Part shown: piece by piece, positions 25,305-35,570 of the stretch
How positions within the stretch are numbered: the stretch's first letter is position 1
Layout of the letters: each line of letters begins with the position of its first letter
NCBI GenBank assembly: GCA_964630775.1
Contig: CAZVYY010000026.1
Span: 1-64,000, forward strand
Length of the DNA stretch: 64,000 nt
Direction: 5' to 3'
Source of the DNA: Anaeroglomus sp964630775
GTDB taxonomy: Bacteria > Planctomycetota > Phycisphaerae > Sedimentisphaerales > Anaerohalosphaeraceae
Notes under the pieces: model-generated
Seen by the model: the letters and a program-made list of their open reading frames with translations, nothing else
Databases searched by the model: none
Told to the model about the DNA's origin: nothing
Position numbers and translations under genes: made by a program

Positions 25305-27128
25305 CTATCGTCCTTTCCGCAATTCGCCCTGGGACTGGGCATGACGTATGCGGGCCAGCAGTTTGTGCAGATTCCTGCTGCTCAGGTAATTGGCCAGCAT
25401 TTTTGCATTCCGTCGGTCATGGTATTGAAGCAGGGCAAGCTGGAGTTTTTTTTCGCCCTGGCCGCGCGGAATGTGAATCGTCTTTTTCCGCGGCGACAGG
25501 CCCGAGACATACATAGCCGCCGACATTGTCAGAGGGACGGGCACAAAGTCCTGTACCTGGCGCAGCCGCCAGTTCCGGTTGACGAGATATTCGGTCAGCT
25601 TAATCGCGTCCTCGGGCGAGCAGCCGGGATGGGAACCAATAAAATAAGGAACCAGATACTGGTTCTGACCAGCCTTGCGGGACATCTGAGTAAATTTATC
25701 CTCAAATTGCTCAAACACCTCAAATGAGGGCTTGCCCATCAATTCCAGGACATGCGGACAATAATGTTCCGGAGCAACTTTCAGATGTCCGCCGGTAAAG
25801 TGGCGTGCCAGCAACTGCATATATTCAGGCGACTGGAGCGCCAAATCATGACGTATGCCGGACGCGACATACGTGCGGAGCTTTTGTTTTTTTCCTCCCC
25901 GCCATGTCAGGACCGCGTCCATGAGTTTCAGTATTTGACTGTGGTTGGCCTTTAAGTTAGGGCACAACGAAGGAAACAGGCAGCTTGTGCGGATACAGGA
26001 ACCTGTTTTGGTACAGGTCATGCCGTACATGTTGGCTGTGGGGCCGCCGATATCGGTGATGGTGCCGCCGAAGCCTCGCTGATGGATTAAGAGGTCTGCT
26101 TCATCAAGAATGGATTCGATGGAGCGGCTGCGGATGGTTTTGCCCTGATGGAAGAATATCGAACAGAAATTGCACCCGCCGAAGCAGCCGCGATGGGTAG
26201 TGATGCTGAATTCCACTGGCTTGATGGCTGGTACGCCGCCCTGGGAGTTATAAATTGGATGGCATTGTCGTGTATACGGCAGGGCGTATAGGGCATCCAG
26301 TTCATCTGCTTCCAGCGGCTGGGCCGGGGGATTGACCACAATGACTCCGGCTCCCTGGTCTTGTATGATGGATTTGTCTCCAGGATGGGCGTGTTTCTGA
26401 TAAGTCAGTTGTGCGTCCATGAACAGGTGGCGGTCCTGTTCGATTTGTTCCAGCGAGGGCAGCCGTACTCCGTCCGCAGGGGCTGGAATATCCCGGACGA
26501 TTCGGTATGCAATGCCGGGGATGTCAGTCATCTCTGCGATGGTTTTCCCCGCGTCCAGACGTCGGGAGATTTCGGCGATGGCACGCTCGCCCATGCCGTG
26601 TACAAGGATATCGGCTTTGGCATCGATGAGAATTGAGCGTTTGATTTTGTCTTCGATAAAATCGTAATGGACGAGCCGGCGAAGGCTGGCTTCCAGACCA
26701 CCCAGAATGATGGGAATGTTTTTGAAGGCTTCTCTGGCGCGGGCCGAATAGACCAGCAGCGGGCGGTCTGGTCGTAAACCGAGTCTGCCGCCGGGGCTAT
26801 AGACATCTTCGGTCCGTCGGTGTCCCATGGAGGCGTAGTTATTCAGTGGGGAGTCGATACATCCGGAGGTAATCCCCCAAAACAGACGGGGCGGGCCGAA
26901 AATCCGGAAGCTGTCGGCCGTATGCCAGTCAGGCTGAGCAAGAATGGCGACACGATACCCCTGTTTTTGCAGATATCGGCCAATCAGGGCGACACCAAAT
27001 GAGGGATGATCGACATAGGCATCGCCGGTAATCAGGACAATATCCGGCCGATCCCAGCCGAGCGATTGCATTTCTGCCTGTGTTGCAGGGAGCGGCATTA
27101 TGGTACTATTCTTCTTTTTCTGAGACAT
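25305..27128 (-). CDS. YgiQ-family radical SAM protein
   Basis: A 607-residue protein. The N-terminal part (about 20-200) has a cobalamin-binding-like domain (DIVLITGDAYVDHPSFGVALIGRYL). The radical SAM centre is HRGCFGGCNFCSIFF (CxxxCxxC, about 310-325), followed by the barrel (GFGGTITDIGGPTANMYGM) and a YgiQ-type C-terminal extension (DFVPVPLTMSAAMYVSGL). The family is widespread and its reaction is not known to me. The DMT transporter gene follows directly. Complete for the family. Confidence 0.9.
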   Translation of the reverse strand: MSQKKKNSTIMPLPATQAEMQSLGWDRPDIVLITGDAYVDHPSFGVALIGRYLQKQGYRVAILAQPDWHTADSFRIFGPPRLFWGITSGCIDSPLNNYASMGHRRTEDVYSPGGRLGLRPDRPLLVYSARAREAFKNIPIILGGLEASLRRLVHYDFIEDKIKRSILIDAKADILVHGMGERAIAEISRRLDAGKTIAEMTDIPGIAYRIVRDIPAPADGVRLPSLEQIEQDRHLFMDAQLTYQKHAHPGDKSIIQDQGAGVIVVNPPAQPLEADELDALYALPYTRQCHPIYNSQGGVPAIKPVEFSITTHRGCFGGCNFCSIFFHQGKTIRSRSIESILDEADLLIHQRGFGGTITDIGGPTANMYGMTCTKTGSCIRTSCLFPSLCPNLKANHSQILKLMDAVLTWRGGKKQKLRTYVASGIRHDLALQSPEYMQLLARHFTGGHLKVAPEHYCPHVLELMGKPSFEVFEQFEDKFTQMSRKAGQNQYLVPYFIGSHPGCSPEDAIKLTEYLVNRNWRLRQVQDFVPVPLTMSAAMYVSGLSPRKKTIHIPRGQGEKKLQLALLQYHDRRNAKMLANYLSSRNLHKLLARIRHAQSQGELRKGR

Positions 27129-27161
27129 TTCAGAGTATTTATATCCAGAGACGATAACCGG

Positions 27162-27190
27162 TTGACAAACAACGTATTATACTTTATTAT
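27162..27190 (+). promoter_or_regulatory. Promoter of the CAU-anticodon tRNA
   Basis: TTGACA (27162-27167), 17 bp, TATTAT (27185-27190); near-consensus sigma70 type, about 58 bp before the tRNA. Confidence 0.7.
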
Positions 27191-27247
27191 CTGGCTTTCG
27201 TCGATAGCAGTGGCAGGAAATTATACAATGTCTGCTGGCGGCGGATC

Positions 27248-27319
27248 GGGCCCGTAGCTCAGCGGTAGAGCAGGGGACTCATAATCCCTTGGTCCAAGGT
27301 TCGAATCCTTGCGGGCCCA
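27248..27319 (+). tRNA. tRNA with CAU anticodon (Met, or Ile2 if modified)
   Basis: A 72-nt class I cloverleaf. Acceptor GGGCCCG/CGGGCCC with discriminator A, D-stem GCTC/GAGC, anticodon stem GGGGA/TCCCT with loop CTCATAA (anticodon CAT), T-loop TTCGAAT. CCA is not encoded. CAU serves elongator Met, or Ile after lysidine modification; the flanking arm (GACTCATAATC, TTGGTC) resembles both types, so the identity is left open. It is not an initiator by its fully paired acceptor end. Confidence 0.93.
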
Positions 27320-27561
27320 GTTTCATTTGATGCACAAACGTTGATTTTGCTCAAAAAATCAGATTATTTTTAACGATGCAAGGCAAAAACTATCTGCTCC
27401 GAATCACTCTGTAAAATTTCAATTTTTTCGTAGAACAGGGACAAAACAAGACACATCAACGAAAATGAGCACAATGCATAGCCACGTCAATTCTCGATTC
27501 GGCGATGCCGAGGGGGCAGGGTCTGTTTTTTCCAGTGTTAGAAAGGAATCAGAATAAGACT

Positions 27562-30540
27562 ATGTCTGGAATGAATCAGATGTATATAGGGGTGATATTG
27601 TGGACAGTTATTTTCAGTGTGCCGGCTCAGGCGGCATTTTCCCATCCGGGCCTGCTGCATAGTCAACAGCAACTGGATTTCATCAAAAGCAAAGTCGAAG
27701 CAGGCGAGCAGCCATGGCTGAGCGGCTATGAACAGCTCTGTAAGCACCCCCAGTCCAGTTACAGCTATGTGGTTAAAGGCGGCTTTGCGCGGGTAGGGCG
27801 GGGCAGCCGACAGGGTGACAACATGCACAAAAACGAATTTGACGCGGACTGCAATGCGGCCCATTATAATGCCCTGATGTGGTGTCTTTTCGGCGACAGA
27901 CGACATGCGGACAAAGCCAAAGAGATATTAAATGCCTACTCCTCCACGCTCGGGGAAATCGTCGGTACGGATAAGATTCTCATGGCGTCGCTGAATGGTG
28001 CCAAGCTGGTGTATGCAGCGGAATTGATTCGCCATACCGACGCGGGATGGGACGCAGCCGATATCGACCGCTTTGAGCGTATGCTGCTGGAGGTCTTTTA
28101 TCCGGTCATCCGGGACTTTGCGGTGTTTGCCAATGGCAACTGGAGCACCGGCTGCGTCAAAACGACGATGGCCATCGGTGTTTTCTGTGACAATCAGGAA
28201 ATTTTCGACCGTGCGGTGAATTGGTATCGTCAAGGAACCGATAACGGTTCCTTGACAAATTATATCATCAATGAAAATGGCCAGTGTCAGGAAAGCGGTC
28301 GTGACCAGCAGCATGCTCAGTTGGGGCTTGCCCATCTGGCAGAGGCCTGCGAGATGGCATGGAATCAGGGCCTTGACCTGTATGGGGTTTCGGACAATCG
28401 CCTGCTCAAGGGGTTTGAATATACTGCCCAATATAACCTCGGCTGCGAAGTGCCCTTTGTTCCCTGGCGGGATACCACCGGCAAATATTACCATACGACT
28501 ATCTCCGACGACGGACGCGGACGGCTGCGTCCGATCTGGGAGATGGTTTACAATCATTATCAGAACCGTAAGGGAATCGATTGTCCTTATACCAGGCTGG
28601 CCGCCCAAAAGAGTCGTCCCGAGGCCGCAGGCCCCCATGCCGACTGCTGCGGATTCGGAACCCTCTTGTTTTCACGGGATCCCCGTCATGCTCAACTGGA
28701 TGGTAATGACGCAATGCTGCTGTGTCGGACACCGGCCAGGTGTCAAAGCGATAGCCGGGCTGAGTCCCCCGATGGGCAAGTGGTGGTTCAATTCAAACTC
28801 CAGTCAGGAGGAATCCCGACCTACAGGATTGACTATCTGGGCAAACCCCTCATACTCGAATCAAGAATGGGCTTTCAGGGGGGCTTCAATCAGAATTTTG
28901 AAATTATCGACATCGCAATCAGTGCCCATGAGGGACACTGGATCAATGCGTTCGGCGAACGCCGAATTGTACCGGATAATTATCGTGAGCTGATTGTACA
29001 TCTCAAACACGACTCCGGATGTCTGATGCAGATTCTCTTTCGGGCCTACAATGAAGGGGCTGCATTTCGGTATTTCTTCCCAGAGCAGGAAAAACAAACG
29101 TTTGTTTTTCCGGACGAAAAAACCGAGTTTCGACTGCCCGAAGAGACCTGGGGATATGAGGCGCAGGGTACGGAAGGGGAGTACCAGCGGTCGAAAATTG
29201 CCGATATCAAACCGTACTGCGAGCGACCACTGACGCTGGAATATGCCCAGGGACACTGGGCCTCGCTGGCGGAGGCCGCCGCGACGGATTATCCCCGGAT
29301 GCTGCTGTCGCCGCTGGATGGTGTGCCGGGGGCTTTGGTCAGTGCTCTGGGCGGGCGGACATCCAATACCTCCCGGCCCAGCCAGCGGCACGACTCGACC
29401 GTGACTCTCAAGGCGGGCCAAGGTACACCCTGGCGCATGCTGGTCACTGGCCAGCGGCCCGGCGACCTGCTGGAACGCAACTATCTGATGCTGAATCTGA
29501 ATCCGCCGTGTGTGCTGAAGGATACGTCCTGGATCAAACCGGGCAAGGTGATGCGGGATACCACGCTGACGACGGCCAACTCGAAGGCCATTATTGATTT
29601 CGCAGCTATTGGGGGACTGCAATATGTCCTCCTGGATGCTGGCTGGTACGGTTCCGAAGATACGAAAAACGGCGATGCAACTACCGTCCGAAAGGAGGCT
29701 CTGGATATCCCGGAGATCATTCGTTACGGTCGGCAGAAGAATGTCGGGCTGATAGTGTATGTGGATCGACGCCAGATCAAAACGCAGCGGGATATCCTGT
29801 TTCCGCTCTATGAGAAGTGGGGTGTCAAGGGAGTCAAAATCGGCTTTATCGATGTGGGGCCGCAGCAGGAAAGCCTCTGGACGACTGAAACCATCGCCAG
29901 GGCTGCCGATCATCATCTTATGCTCAATATCCATGACGGCTATCGGGCGACCGGCAATAACCGTACGTATCCCAATCTGATGACGGTGGAGGGGATTCGG
30001 GGCAACGAGCACATGCCGACACCGGAGCATAACTGCACCCTGCCGTTTACGCGATATGTCGCAGGCATCGGCGACTATACCATCTGTTATTATGACAGCC
30101 GGCTCAAGACCACGCACGCCCATCAACTGGCGATGGCGGTGGTGTCGTTCAGTCCGCTGCAATGGATTTACTGGTATGACAAACCTGCGATGTACAGGGA
30201 TGAATCGGAAGTGGAGTTCTTCCGCCACGTGCCGACAGTCTGGGATGAAACGAAGGTCATTGGGGGCGAGATTGGCAAATTTGCGATTATCGCACGCCGC
30301 AGCGGCGACAGTTGGTTCATCGGCACGATTAATAACTCACAGCCGCGTCGGTTGCAGATACCGCTGGATTTTCTGGATAAGGACAGGAAGTACACCGCCA
30401 GCATCTATTGGGATGACCAGACAGTCCAGACGAAGACCAAAGTCGGAATTGACAGACGCCCGGTAGATTCCAGGACCGTTCTGGACGTGCCGCTTCTGGC
30501 CGGCGGAGGTCAGGCCGTCTGGCTTGAACCTGCACAATAA
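27562..30540 (+). CDS. Secreted fusion: alginate-lyase-superfamily domain plus GH97
   Basis: About 992 residues. A signal peptide (to about residue 26) is followed by an alpha/alpha-barrel region (about 30-385) with HPGLLHSQQQLDFIKSKVEAG, GNWSTGCVKTTMAIG and ESGRDQQHAQLGLAHLAEAC, as in alginate-lyase-superfamily proteins. From about 400 to the end it is a complete GH97 glycosidase: N-terminal beta-domain (SPDGQVVVQFKLQSGG), TIM barrel (LQYVLLDAGWYG, GVKIGFIDVG, TVEGIRGNE) and C-terminal beta-domain. Candidate catalytic acids are Asp764, Glu810 and Glu816. I know GH97 as separate secreted enzymes, so the fusion is unusual. AAAGGA lies 14 bases before this ATG; an ATG at 27505 is in frame but less likely. 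Confidence 0.85.
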   Translation: MSGMNQMYIGVILWTVIFSVPAQAAFSHPGLLHSQQQLDFIKSKVEAGEQPWLSGYEQLCKHPQSSYSYVVKGGFARVGRGSRQGDNMHKNEFDADCNAAHYNALMWCLFGDRRHADKAKEILNAYSSTLGEIVGTDKILMASLNGAKLVYAAELIRHTDAGWDAADIDRFERMLLEVFYPVIRDFAVFANGNWSTGCVKTTMAIGVFCDNQEIFDRAVNWYRQGTDNGSLTNYIINENGQCQESGRDQQHAQLGLAHLAEACEMAWNQGLDLYGVSDNRLLKGFEYTAQYNLGCEVPFVPWRDTTGKYYHTTISDDGRGRLRPIWEMVYNHYQNRKGIDCPYTRLAAQKSRPEAAGPHADCCGFGTLLFSRDPRHAQLDGNDAMLLCRTPARCQSDSRAESPDGQVVVQFKLQSGGIPTYRIDYLGKPLILESRMGFQGGFNQNFEIIDIAISAHEGHWINAFGERRIVPDNYRELIVHLKHDSGCLMQILFRAYNEGAAFRYFFPEQEKQTFVFPDEKTEFRLPEETWGYEAQGTEGEYQRSKIADIKPYCERPLTLEYAQGHWASLAEAAATDYPRMLLSPLDGVPGALVSALGGRTSNTSRPSQRHDSTVTLKAGQGTPWRMLVTGQRPGDLLERNYLMLNLNPPCVLKDTSWIKPGKVMRDTTLTTANSKAIIDFAAIGGLQYVLLDAGWYGSEDTKNGDATTVRKEALDIPEIIRYGRQKNVGLIVYVDRRQIKTQRDILFPLYEKWGVKGVKIGFIDVGPQQESLWTTETIARAADHHLMLNIHDGYRATGNNRTYPNLMTVEGIRGNEHMPTPEHNCTLPFTRYVAGIGDYTICYYDSRLKTTHAHQLAMAVVSFSPLQWIYWYDKPAMYRDESEVEFFRHVPTVWDETKVIGGEIGKFAIIARRSGDSWFIGTINNSQPRRLQIPLDFLDKDRKYTASIYWDDQTVQTKTKVGIDRRPVDSRTVLDVPLLAGGGQAVWLEPAQ

Positions 30541-30623
30541 CAAGATTTTTTTCACTGAGCTTGCGGAACCGTTTGTCTGCGGATACACTATAGGCATAAA
30601 AGTTTTTAATATAAGGAGTAAAG

Positions 30624-33600
30624 ATGCATAGAATGTTAGCCTTGTACCTGTTGTCGATGGCAATCCTGCCCTGTCTGATTTCCTTTGAGGCCCGCGGTGC
30701 AGAGGGCGATCAGTTTCTCGATGGTATCGGCGAGACGGCATTGATTGCCCGCTACCTGTTCAATGGAAATGTCGAAGATCGTTCCCGCAACAGTTTTCAT
30801 GCCGCCCTGCATGGCCAGCAGGCCGCATTTGTGGACGATGAGCAGTTCGGCAAAGTCCTGTCGCTGCCGGGGGGGGCGAATGGTGCCTACGTCCAGATTC
30901 CCGGCCAGGCTCTGGTGGACATCGAAAATCTCAGCGTTACCGGCTGGATACAAGTCCGGGATACGGCTCCGTGGCAGCGTTTCTTTGATCTGGGGCAGGG
31001 TACAGATCGCTATCTTTACTGTACACCGGTCGGTGAGGAAAGGTCCAGCGGCTGTCGTGTCCGCATGACGGCCAAGGGGTATGACCAGGAGACCGGGCCT
31101 GCTGCGTTTCGCGTCTCCGAAGGCCAGTGGGTGCATCTGGCGACTGTGCTGGATGCTGCCCGGAAAACACTGAGTCTTTATGTCAATGGTGTTCGTGTGG
31201 GTCAGAGTGCCGATGTGCCATGGTCGCTGGTCGACATTCTGAATCAGGATAATCCCGCTGCAAACAGGCTGTATATTGGCAAGTCCGCGTTTGATGGCGA
31301 CGCTTATTTTAGCGGCAAATTATACGATGTTCGCTTCTACAGCATCGCTCTGACCGATACCCAGATCGCCGTGATCCACCACAATGCAATTTCGGATGAA
31401 GATATGGCAGTTACAGAAAACAAAACCGAAAAAAAATCGGAAACACAGCAGAAACAGGGGGGCCGTATTCTGGTGAAAGGATTGACCGGCGTGCCGGATA
31501 TCGCTGTAGAAACGACCGTAGGACATCTGCCGCATCTGCCTTATACCATCCCGGGAACCTATCGTGATAATGCTCCGGGGCCTCAGGTCCGTGTCATCTG
31601 GCCTGCCCCGACGGACAACAGCGATGTATTGAAACCCGGAACCTATACGGTAACCGGAATGGTTCCCGGCACACCGTATAAACCTAAAGCGACTGTCACC
31701 GTGCTGGCAGAGTCTGCCGACAGGCCGGCTGCAAAACTTGCTTTGAAGCCGTTTGCTCTGGGGCAGGTTGCACTGGATTGCGATAAACAAGGGCGAGAGA
31801 CTCCATTTATCAAAAATCGAAATAAATTCATTCAGGGCCTGGCCAAGACTGACCCCGATACCTTCCTTTACAATTTCCGGGATGCCTTCGGCCAGAAACA
31901 ACCCGATGGCGTCCGGCCGTTGGGGGGCTGGGATAGTCAAACTACCCGTTTGCGGGGACACGCCAGCGGACACTACCTGACTGCCATCGCTCAGGCTTAC
32001 GCCGGCACAACTTATGATGCGGATTTGCACGCCAATTTCGCACAAAAGATGAATTATATGATTAATGTCCTGTTTGACCTGTCGCAGAAATCCGGCAAAC
32101 CTGCAACTGCCGGTGGTCCTTGCAATGCCGATCCGACTGCCGTACCACCCGGGCCGGGCAAAAACGGCTTTGATTCGGACTTGAGCCGCGAGGGCATTCG
32201 CACGGACTATTGGAATTGGGGAGAAGGTTTCATCAGCGGTTATCCGCCGGACCAGTTCATTATGCTGGAACAGGGGGCCAGTTATGGCGGACGCAACAAC
32301 CAGATTTGGGCACCTTATTACACTCTGCACAAAATCCTGGCCGGGTTGATGGACTGCTACGAAATCGGCGGCAATCCCAAAGCCCTGGATATCGCCAAAG
32401 GCATGGGAATTTGGGTGTATAAGCGTCTTAAGGTGCTGCCTGCGGAAACCCGTATCCAGATGTGGAATCGCTACATTGCCGGCGAATACGGCGGGATGAA
32501 CGAAGCGATGGCCCGGCTGCATTTGTTGACTGGCGACAAGCGTTTTCTGGAATGCGCCCAGTTGTTCGATAATACGAATTTCTTCTTTGGCAATGCGGCA
32601 CACGAGCATGGTCTGGCTAAAAATGTCGATACGCTTCGCGGCAAGCACGCCAATCAGCATATTCCGCAGATTATCGGCTCGCTGGAGACCTATCTGGGGA
32701 CGCAGGATGCCGTGTATTACCGGGTGGCACAGAATTTCTGGGACATTTGCACGCACTGTTACATGTACTCCATCGGCGGTGTGGCGGGGGCCAGGAATCC
32801 AAACAATGCCGAGTGCTTCACGGCTCAGCCCGATACGCTGTTCAGTAATGGATTCTCCGAAGGCGGCCAGAACGAGACCTGTGCGACGTACAACCTGCTC
32901 AAACTCAGCCGCCAGCTCTTTATGTTCGAGCAGGACGCCAAATACATGGATTACTATGAGCAGGCCCTGTACAATCATATCCTGGCTTCGGTGGATGAGG
33001 ATAATCCCGGCAATACCTACCATGTTCCGCTCAATCCGGGGGCACGCAAAAGCTTCGGCAATGCCCGTATGGATGGATTTACCTGCTGCAATGGGACGGC
33101 CCTGGAAAGCAGCACCAAGCTTCAGGATTCCATCTATTTCAGGGCGGCTGACGACAGCGCATTATATGTCAATCTGTATGTGCCTTCGACCCTGACCTGG
33201 GCTTACAAGCAGGTGACGGTGAAGCAATCGACGAATTTCCCCTACTCGGATACGACCACCCTGACGCTGTCCGGCGGCGGTGCCTTTGCGGTTTATGTGC
33301 GTGTCCCCGCATGGGCCACGCAGGGTTTCATTGTCAAGATTAACGGTAAACAGCAGTCTGTGAAGGCAAGTCCGGGAAGCTATCTGAACCTGGGCCGGAC
33401 CTGGAAGGATGGCGATATCATCGAAATGAAGATGCCGATGCATTTCCACCTGGTTTCAGTGATGGATCAGCCCAATATTGCCAGTATTTTTTACGGGCCG
33501 ATTCTGCTGGCTGCCGAAGAACCCGCTTCACTTACGTCCTGGCGCAAGGTGACGCTCAATGCCGAGGATATCGGGAAATCTTTCACCGGTGACCCCGCCA

Positions 33601-33692
33601 CTTTGAGGTACAGCACCAACGGTGTGAACTTCAAACCCTTCTATGAAATATACGGCCGCCATTCGGTTTATCTGGACATTACTCTGGAATAA
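30624..33692 (+). CDS. Secreted GH127/GH146 beta-L-arabinofuranosidase with LamG domain
   Basis: A 1022-residue enzyme. Signal peptide (about 1-24), LamG/concanavalin-like domain (about 30-245), an Ig-like bacterial segment (about 280-365), then the DUF1680 (GH127/146) catalytic part from about 375. Zinc and nucleophile residues of the family are present: Glu751 and Cys753 in NETCATYN, and Cys821/Cys822 in FTCCNGTALESS. GHASGHYLTAIAQAYAGT is a family hallmark. The C-terminal domain ends in NFKPFYEIYGRHSVYLDI, like GH146 members. AAGGAG precedes the ATG. It removes beta-linked L-arabinofuranose from plant-type glycans if it acts as relatives do. Confidence 0.88.
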   Translation: MHRMLALYLLSMAILPCLISFEARGAEGDQFLDGIGETALIARYLFNGNVEDRSRNSFHAALHGQQAAFVDDEQFGKVLSLPGGANGAYVQIPGQALVDIENLSVTGWIQVRDTAPWQRFFDLGQGTDRYLYCTPVGEERSSGCRVRMTAKGYDQETGPAAFRVSEGQWVHLATVLDAARKTLSLYVNGVRVGQSADVPWSLVDILNQDNPAANRLYIGKSAFDGDAYFSGKLYDVRFYSIALTDTQIAVIHHNAISDEDMAVTENKTEKKSETQQKQGGRILVKGLTGVPDIAVETTVGHLPHLPYTIPGTYRDNAPGPQVRVIWPAPTDNSDVLKPGTYTVTGMVPGTPYKPKATVTVLAESADRPAAKLALKPFALGQVALDCDKQGRETPFIKNRNKFIQGLAKTDPDTFLYNFRDAFGQKQPDGVRPLGGWDSQTTRLRGHASGHYLTAIAQAYAGTTYDADLHANFAQKMNYMINVLFDLSQKSGKPATAGGPCNADPTAVPPGPGKNGFDSDLSREGIRTDYWNWGEGFISGYPPDQFIMLEQGASYGGRNNQIWAPYYTLHKILAGLMDCYEIGGNPKALDIAKGMGIWVYKRLKVLPAETRIQMWNRYIAGEYGGMNEAMARLHLLTGDKRFLECAQLFDNTNFFFGNAAHEHGLAKNVDTLRGKHANQHIPQIIGSLETYLGTQDAVYYRVAQNFWDICTHCYMYSIGGVAGARNPNNAECFTAQPDTLFSNGFSEGGQNETCATYNLLKLSRQLFMFEQDAKYMDYYEQALYNHILASVDEDNPGNTYHVPLNPGARKSFGNARMDGFTCCNGTALESSTKLQDSIYFRAADDSALYVNLYVPSTLTWAYKQVTVKQSTNFPYSDTTTLTLSGGGAFAVYVRVPAWATQGFIVKINGKQQSVKASPGSYLNLGRTWKDGDIIEMKMPMHFHLVSVMDQPNIASIFYGPILLAAEEPASLTSWRKVTLNAEDIGKSFTGDPATLRYSTNGVNFKPFYEIYGRHSVYLDITLE

Positions 33693-33703
33693 GGAATCTG
33701 TTT

Positions 33704-35446
33704 ATGATGAACTCTGTCGGATGGAACGAGGCTGTCATGAAAATGCTATGCGCAATCATCTATTCAAAACGCAGCCATTTGGCCCTTGGATTATTATGGG
33801 TACTGCTCGGCGCGGTCGGCTGCATGAATTCTCAGGAGTCTCAGATGCAAACATTTATTGACCGTCATGTTCAGACGCTGGAGCCGCTGAATACCGCCAT
33901 GGGGCGGGCTTCCTATACCGCGGAGGTGACAGGCAATCCGGAAGACTTTGACAAAGTTCGGCAATACCGGCTTCAAATCAACCGGTTGTTTCTGAATCAG
34001 CAGAATTATGCGTTTCTCCGCCGGATGAAAGACTCCGGTAAAGTGCAGGACCTTCGTCTGGCCCGCCAGCTTGACCTGCTGTTAATCGATTTTTTACGCA
34101 GCCGGATGGACCCGGCTTTGCTGGAATCCAGCATCCAGCTTCAGACCCGGATTACCGAACGCTATAACAATTACCGGGGCAGCATCGACGGCAAGCCGAT
34201 GCAGATGGCGGATATTTATGATATTCTGACGACCCAAAAAGATGTCGCATTGCGAAAAAAGGCATGGCAGGCGTCCCGGGAGGTGGGGACCGTTGTCGTC
34301 GAGGATTATCTGCGGCTGGTCCGGATGCGCAATACACTGGCGCAGGGAATCGGGTATCCAAATTTTCATACCTATTCGCTGTTTGCCAGTGAGCAATCGG
34401 TGGAAGAGCTGGATGCACTGCTGGGGGAACTGGACCGCCTGACGGCCGAACCGTTTGCCCGTCTCAAATCGGAACTGGATTCCATCCTGGCCGGGCAGTA
34501 CGGCATCACTCCAGCCGAACTTCGCCCCTGGCATTATCATGATCCTTTTTTTCAGCGTACCCCGTTTGTATATGAAACGAATTTAGACCAGTACTATGCC
34601 GGTCACGATGTGGTCAGGCTCAGCACTGATTATTTTGCAGGAGTGGATCTTCCGGTTGACGATATCATTGCCCGCAGCGACCTGTATGAAAAGCCCGGCA
34701 AAAATCCGCATGCCTTTGCAATGGACATCGACCGCCGCGGCGATGTCCGCATTCTGACCAATACAACCAATACGGAGCGGTGGATGGAAACCATGCTTCA
34801 CGAACTGGGACACGCGGTCTATGCCAAATATCACGATGCACGGGAACCGTATCTGCTGCGGGAACCGGCGCATGCCTTCACTACGGAGGCCGCGGCGATG
34901 TTTTTCGGCCGGCTCTCGCGAAACGCCGCCTGGATGCAGGGGATGCTCAACCTGTCCGACCTCCAGCGGGACCAGTTGCGGCCGATTGCATTCAAGTATC
35001 TTCAGTTTCAGCAGGTCTTGTTTGCGCGGTGGGTGCTGGTTATGTACCATTTCGAGAAGGCCGTCTATGCCGACCCGAATCAGGACCTCAATACGCTGTG
35101 GTGGGACCTGGTCGAACGATATCAGAGAATTCACCGTCCGGACGAAAAGCCTGATGCAGGCTGGGCTTCCAAGCTCCATTTTACCGGGGCGCCCTGTTAC
35201 TATCACAATTACCTCCTCGGCGAACTGCTGGCGTCGCAGTGGCAGCACTACCTGGTGAACAATATTTTGAAATCTCCGGGCGGCGAAGAGGTCAGCTTCC
35301 TTGGCGATCCGCGGATAGGCGCGTATTTCAAGGAACAGGTCTTTGGCCCCGGAACACTGTACCCCTGGAATGAGATGATTCGCCGCAGTACCGGCGAGCC
35401 GCTGACCCCGAAATATTTCGCTCAGCAGTTTGTTGAGGGGCAATAA
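33704..35446 (+). CDS. Peptidase family M2 (ACE-like) zinc metallopeptidase, lipoprotein
   Basis: A 580-residue protein with a lipoprotein signal (LLGAVGC, cysteine near residue 40) and an all-helical M2 peptidase body. The zinc motif HELGH is at 366-370, followed by the third ligand in AFTTEAAAMFFGRL. GRASYTAEVTG and FHTYSLFASEQ also fit dipeptidyl carboxydipeptidases. It starts 11 bp after the GH127/146 stop with AAGGAA at good spacing, so they share an operon. A peptidase within a glycan cluster may act on glycoprotein substrate or on the cell's own peptides. Confidence 0.9.
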   Translation: MMNSVGWNEAVMKMLCAIIYSKRSHLALGLLWVLLGAVGCMNSQESQMQTFIDRHVQTLEPLNTAMGRASYTAEVTGNPEDFDKVRQYRLQINRLFLNQQNYAFLRRMKDSGKVQDLRLARQLDLLLIDFLRSRMDPALLESSIQLQTRITERYNNYRGSIDGKPMQMADIYDILTTQKDVALRKKAWQASREVGTVVVEDYLRLVRMRNTLAQGIGYPNFHTYSLFASEQSVEELDALLGELDRLTAEPFARLKSELDSILAGQYGITPAELRPWHYHDPFFQRTPFVYETNLDQYYAGHDVVRLSTDYFAGVDLPVDDIIARSDLYEKPGKNPHAFAMDIDRRGDVRILTNTTNTERWMETMLHELGHAVYAKYHDAREPYLLREPAHAFTTEAAAMFFGRLSRNAAWMQGMLNLSDLQRDQLRPIAFKYLQFQQVLFARWVLVMYHFEKAVYADPNQDLNTLWWDLVERYQRIHRPDEKPDAGWASKLHFTGAPCYYHNYLLGELLASQWQHYLVNNILKSPGGEEVSFLGDPRIGAYFKEQVFGPGTLYPWNEMIRRSTGEPLTPKYFAQQFVEGQ

Positions 35447-35541
35447 TAGCCTGCGGAGCAGACATAGTGCAGGACAGTCGACCGCTTTGCCCCAGTGTTC
35501 CCTTTGGCGAACAAATATAATAGCCGTTGTGAAATTAGGGG

Positions 35542-35570
35542 TTGACGGAAGGATGCCTTTTCACTAACAT
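35542..35570 (+). promoter_or_regulatory. Predicted promoter of the LacI-type regulator gene
   Basis: TTGACG (35542-35547), 17 bp, TAACAT (35565-35570). The -10 overlaps CATTAA, which is one half of the 14-bp palindrome found at two other promoters in the window. Confidence 0.5.
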
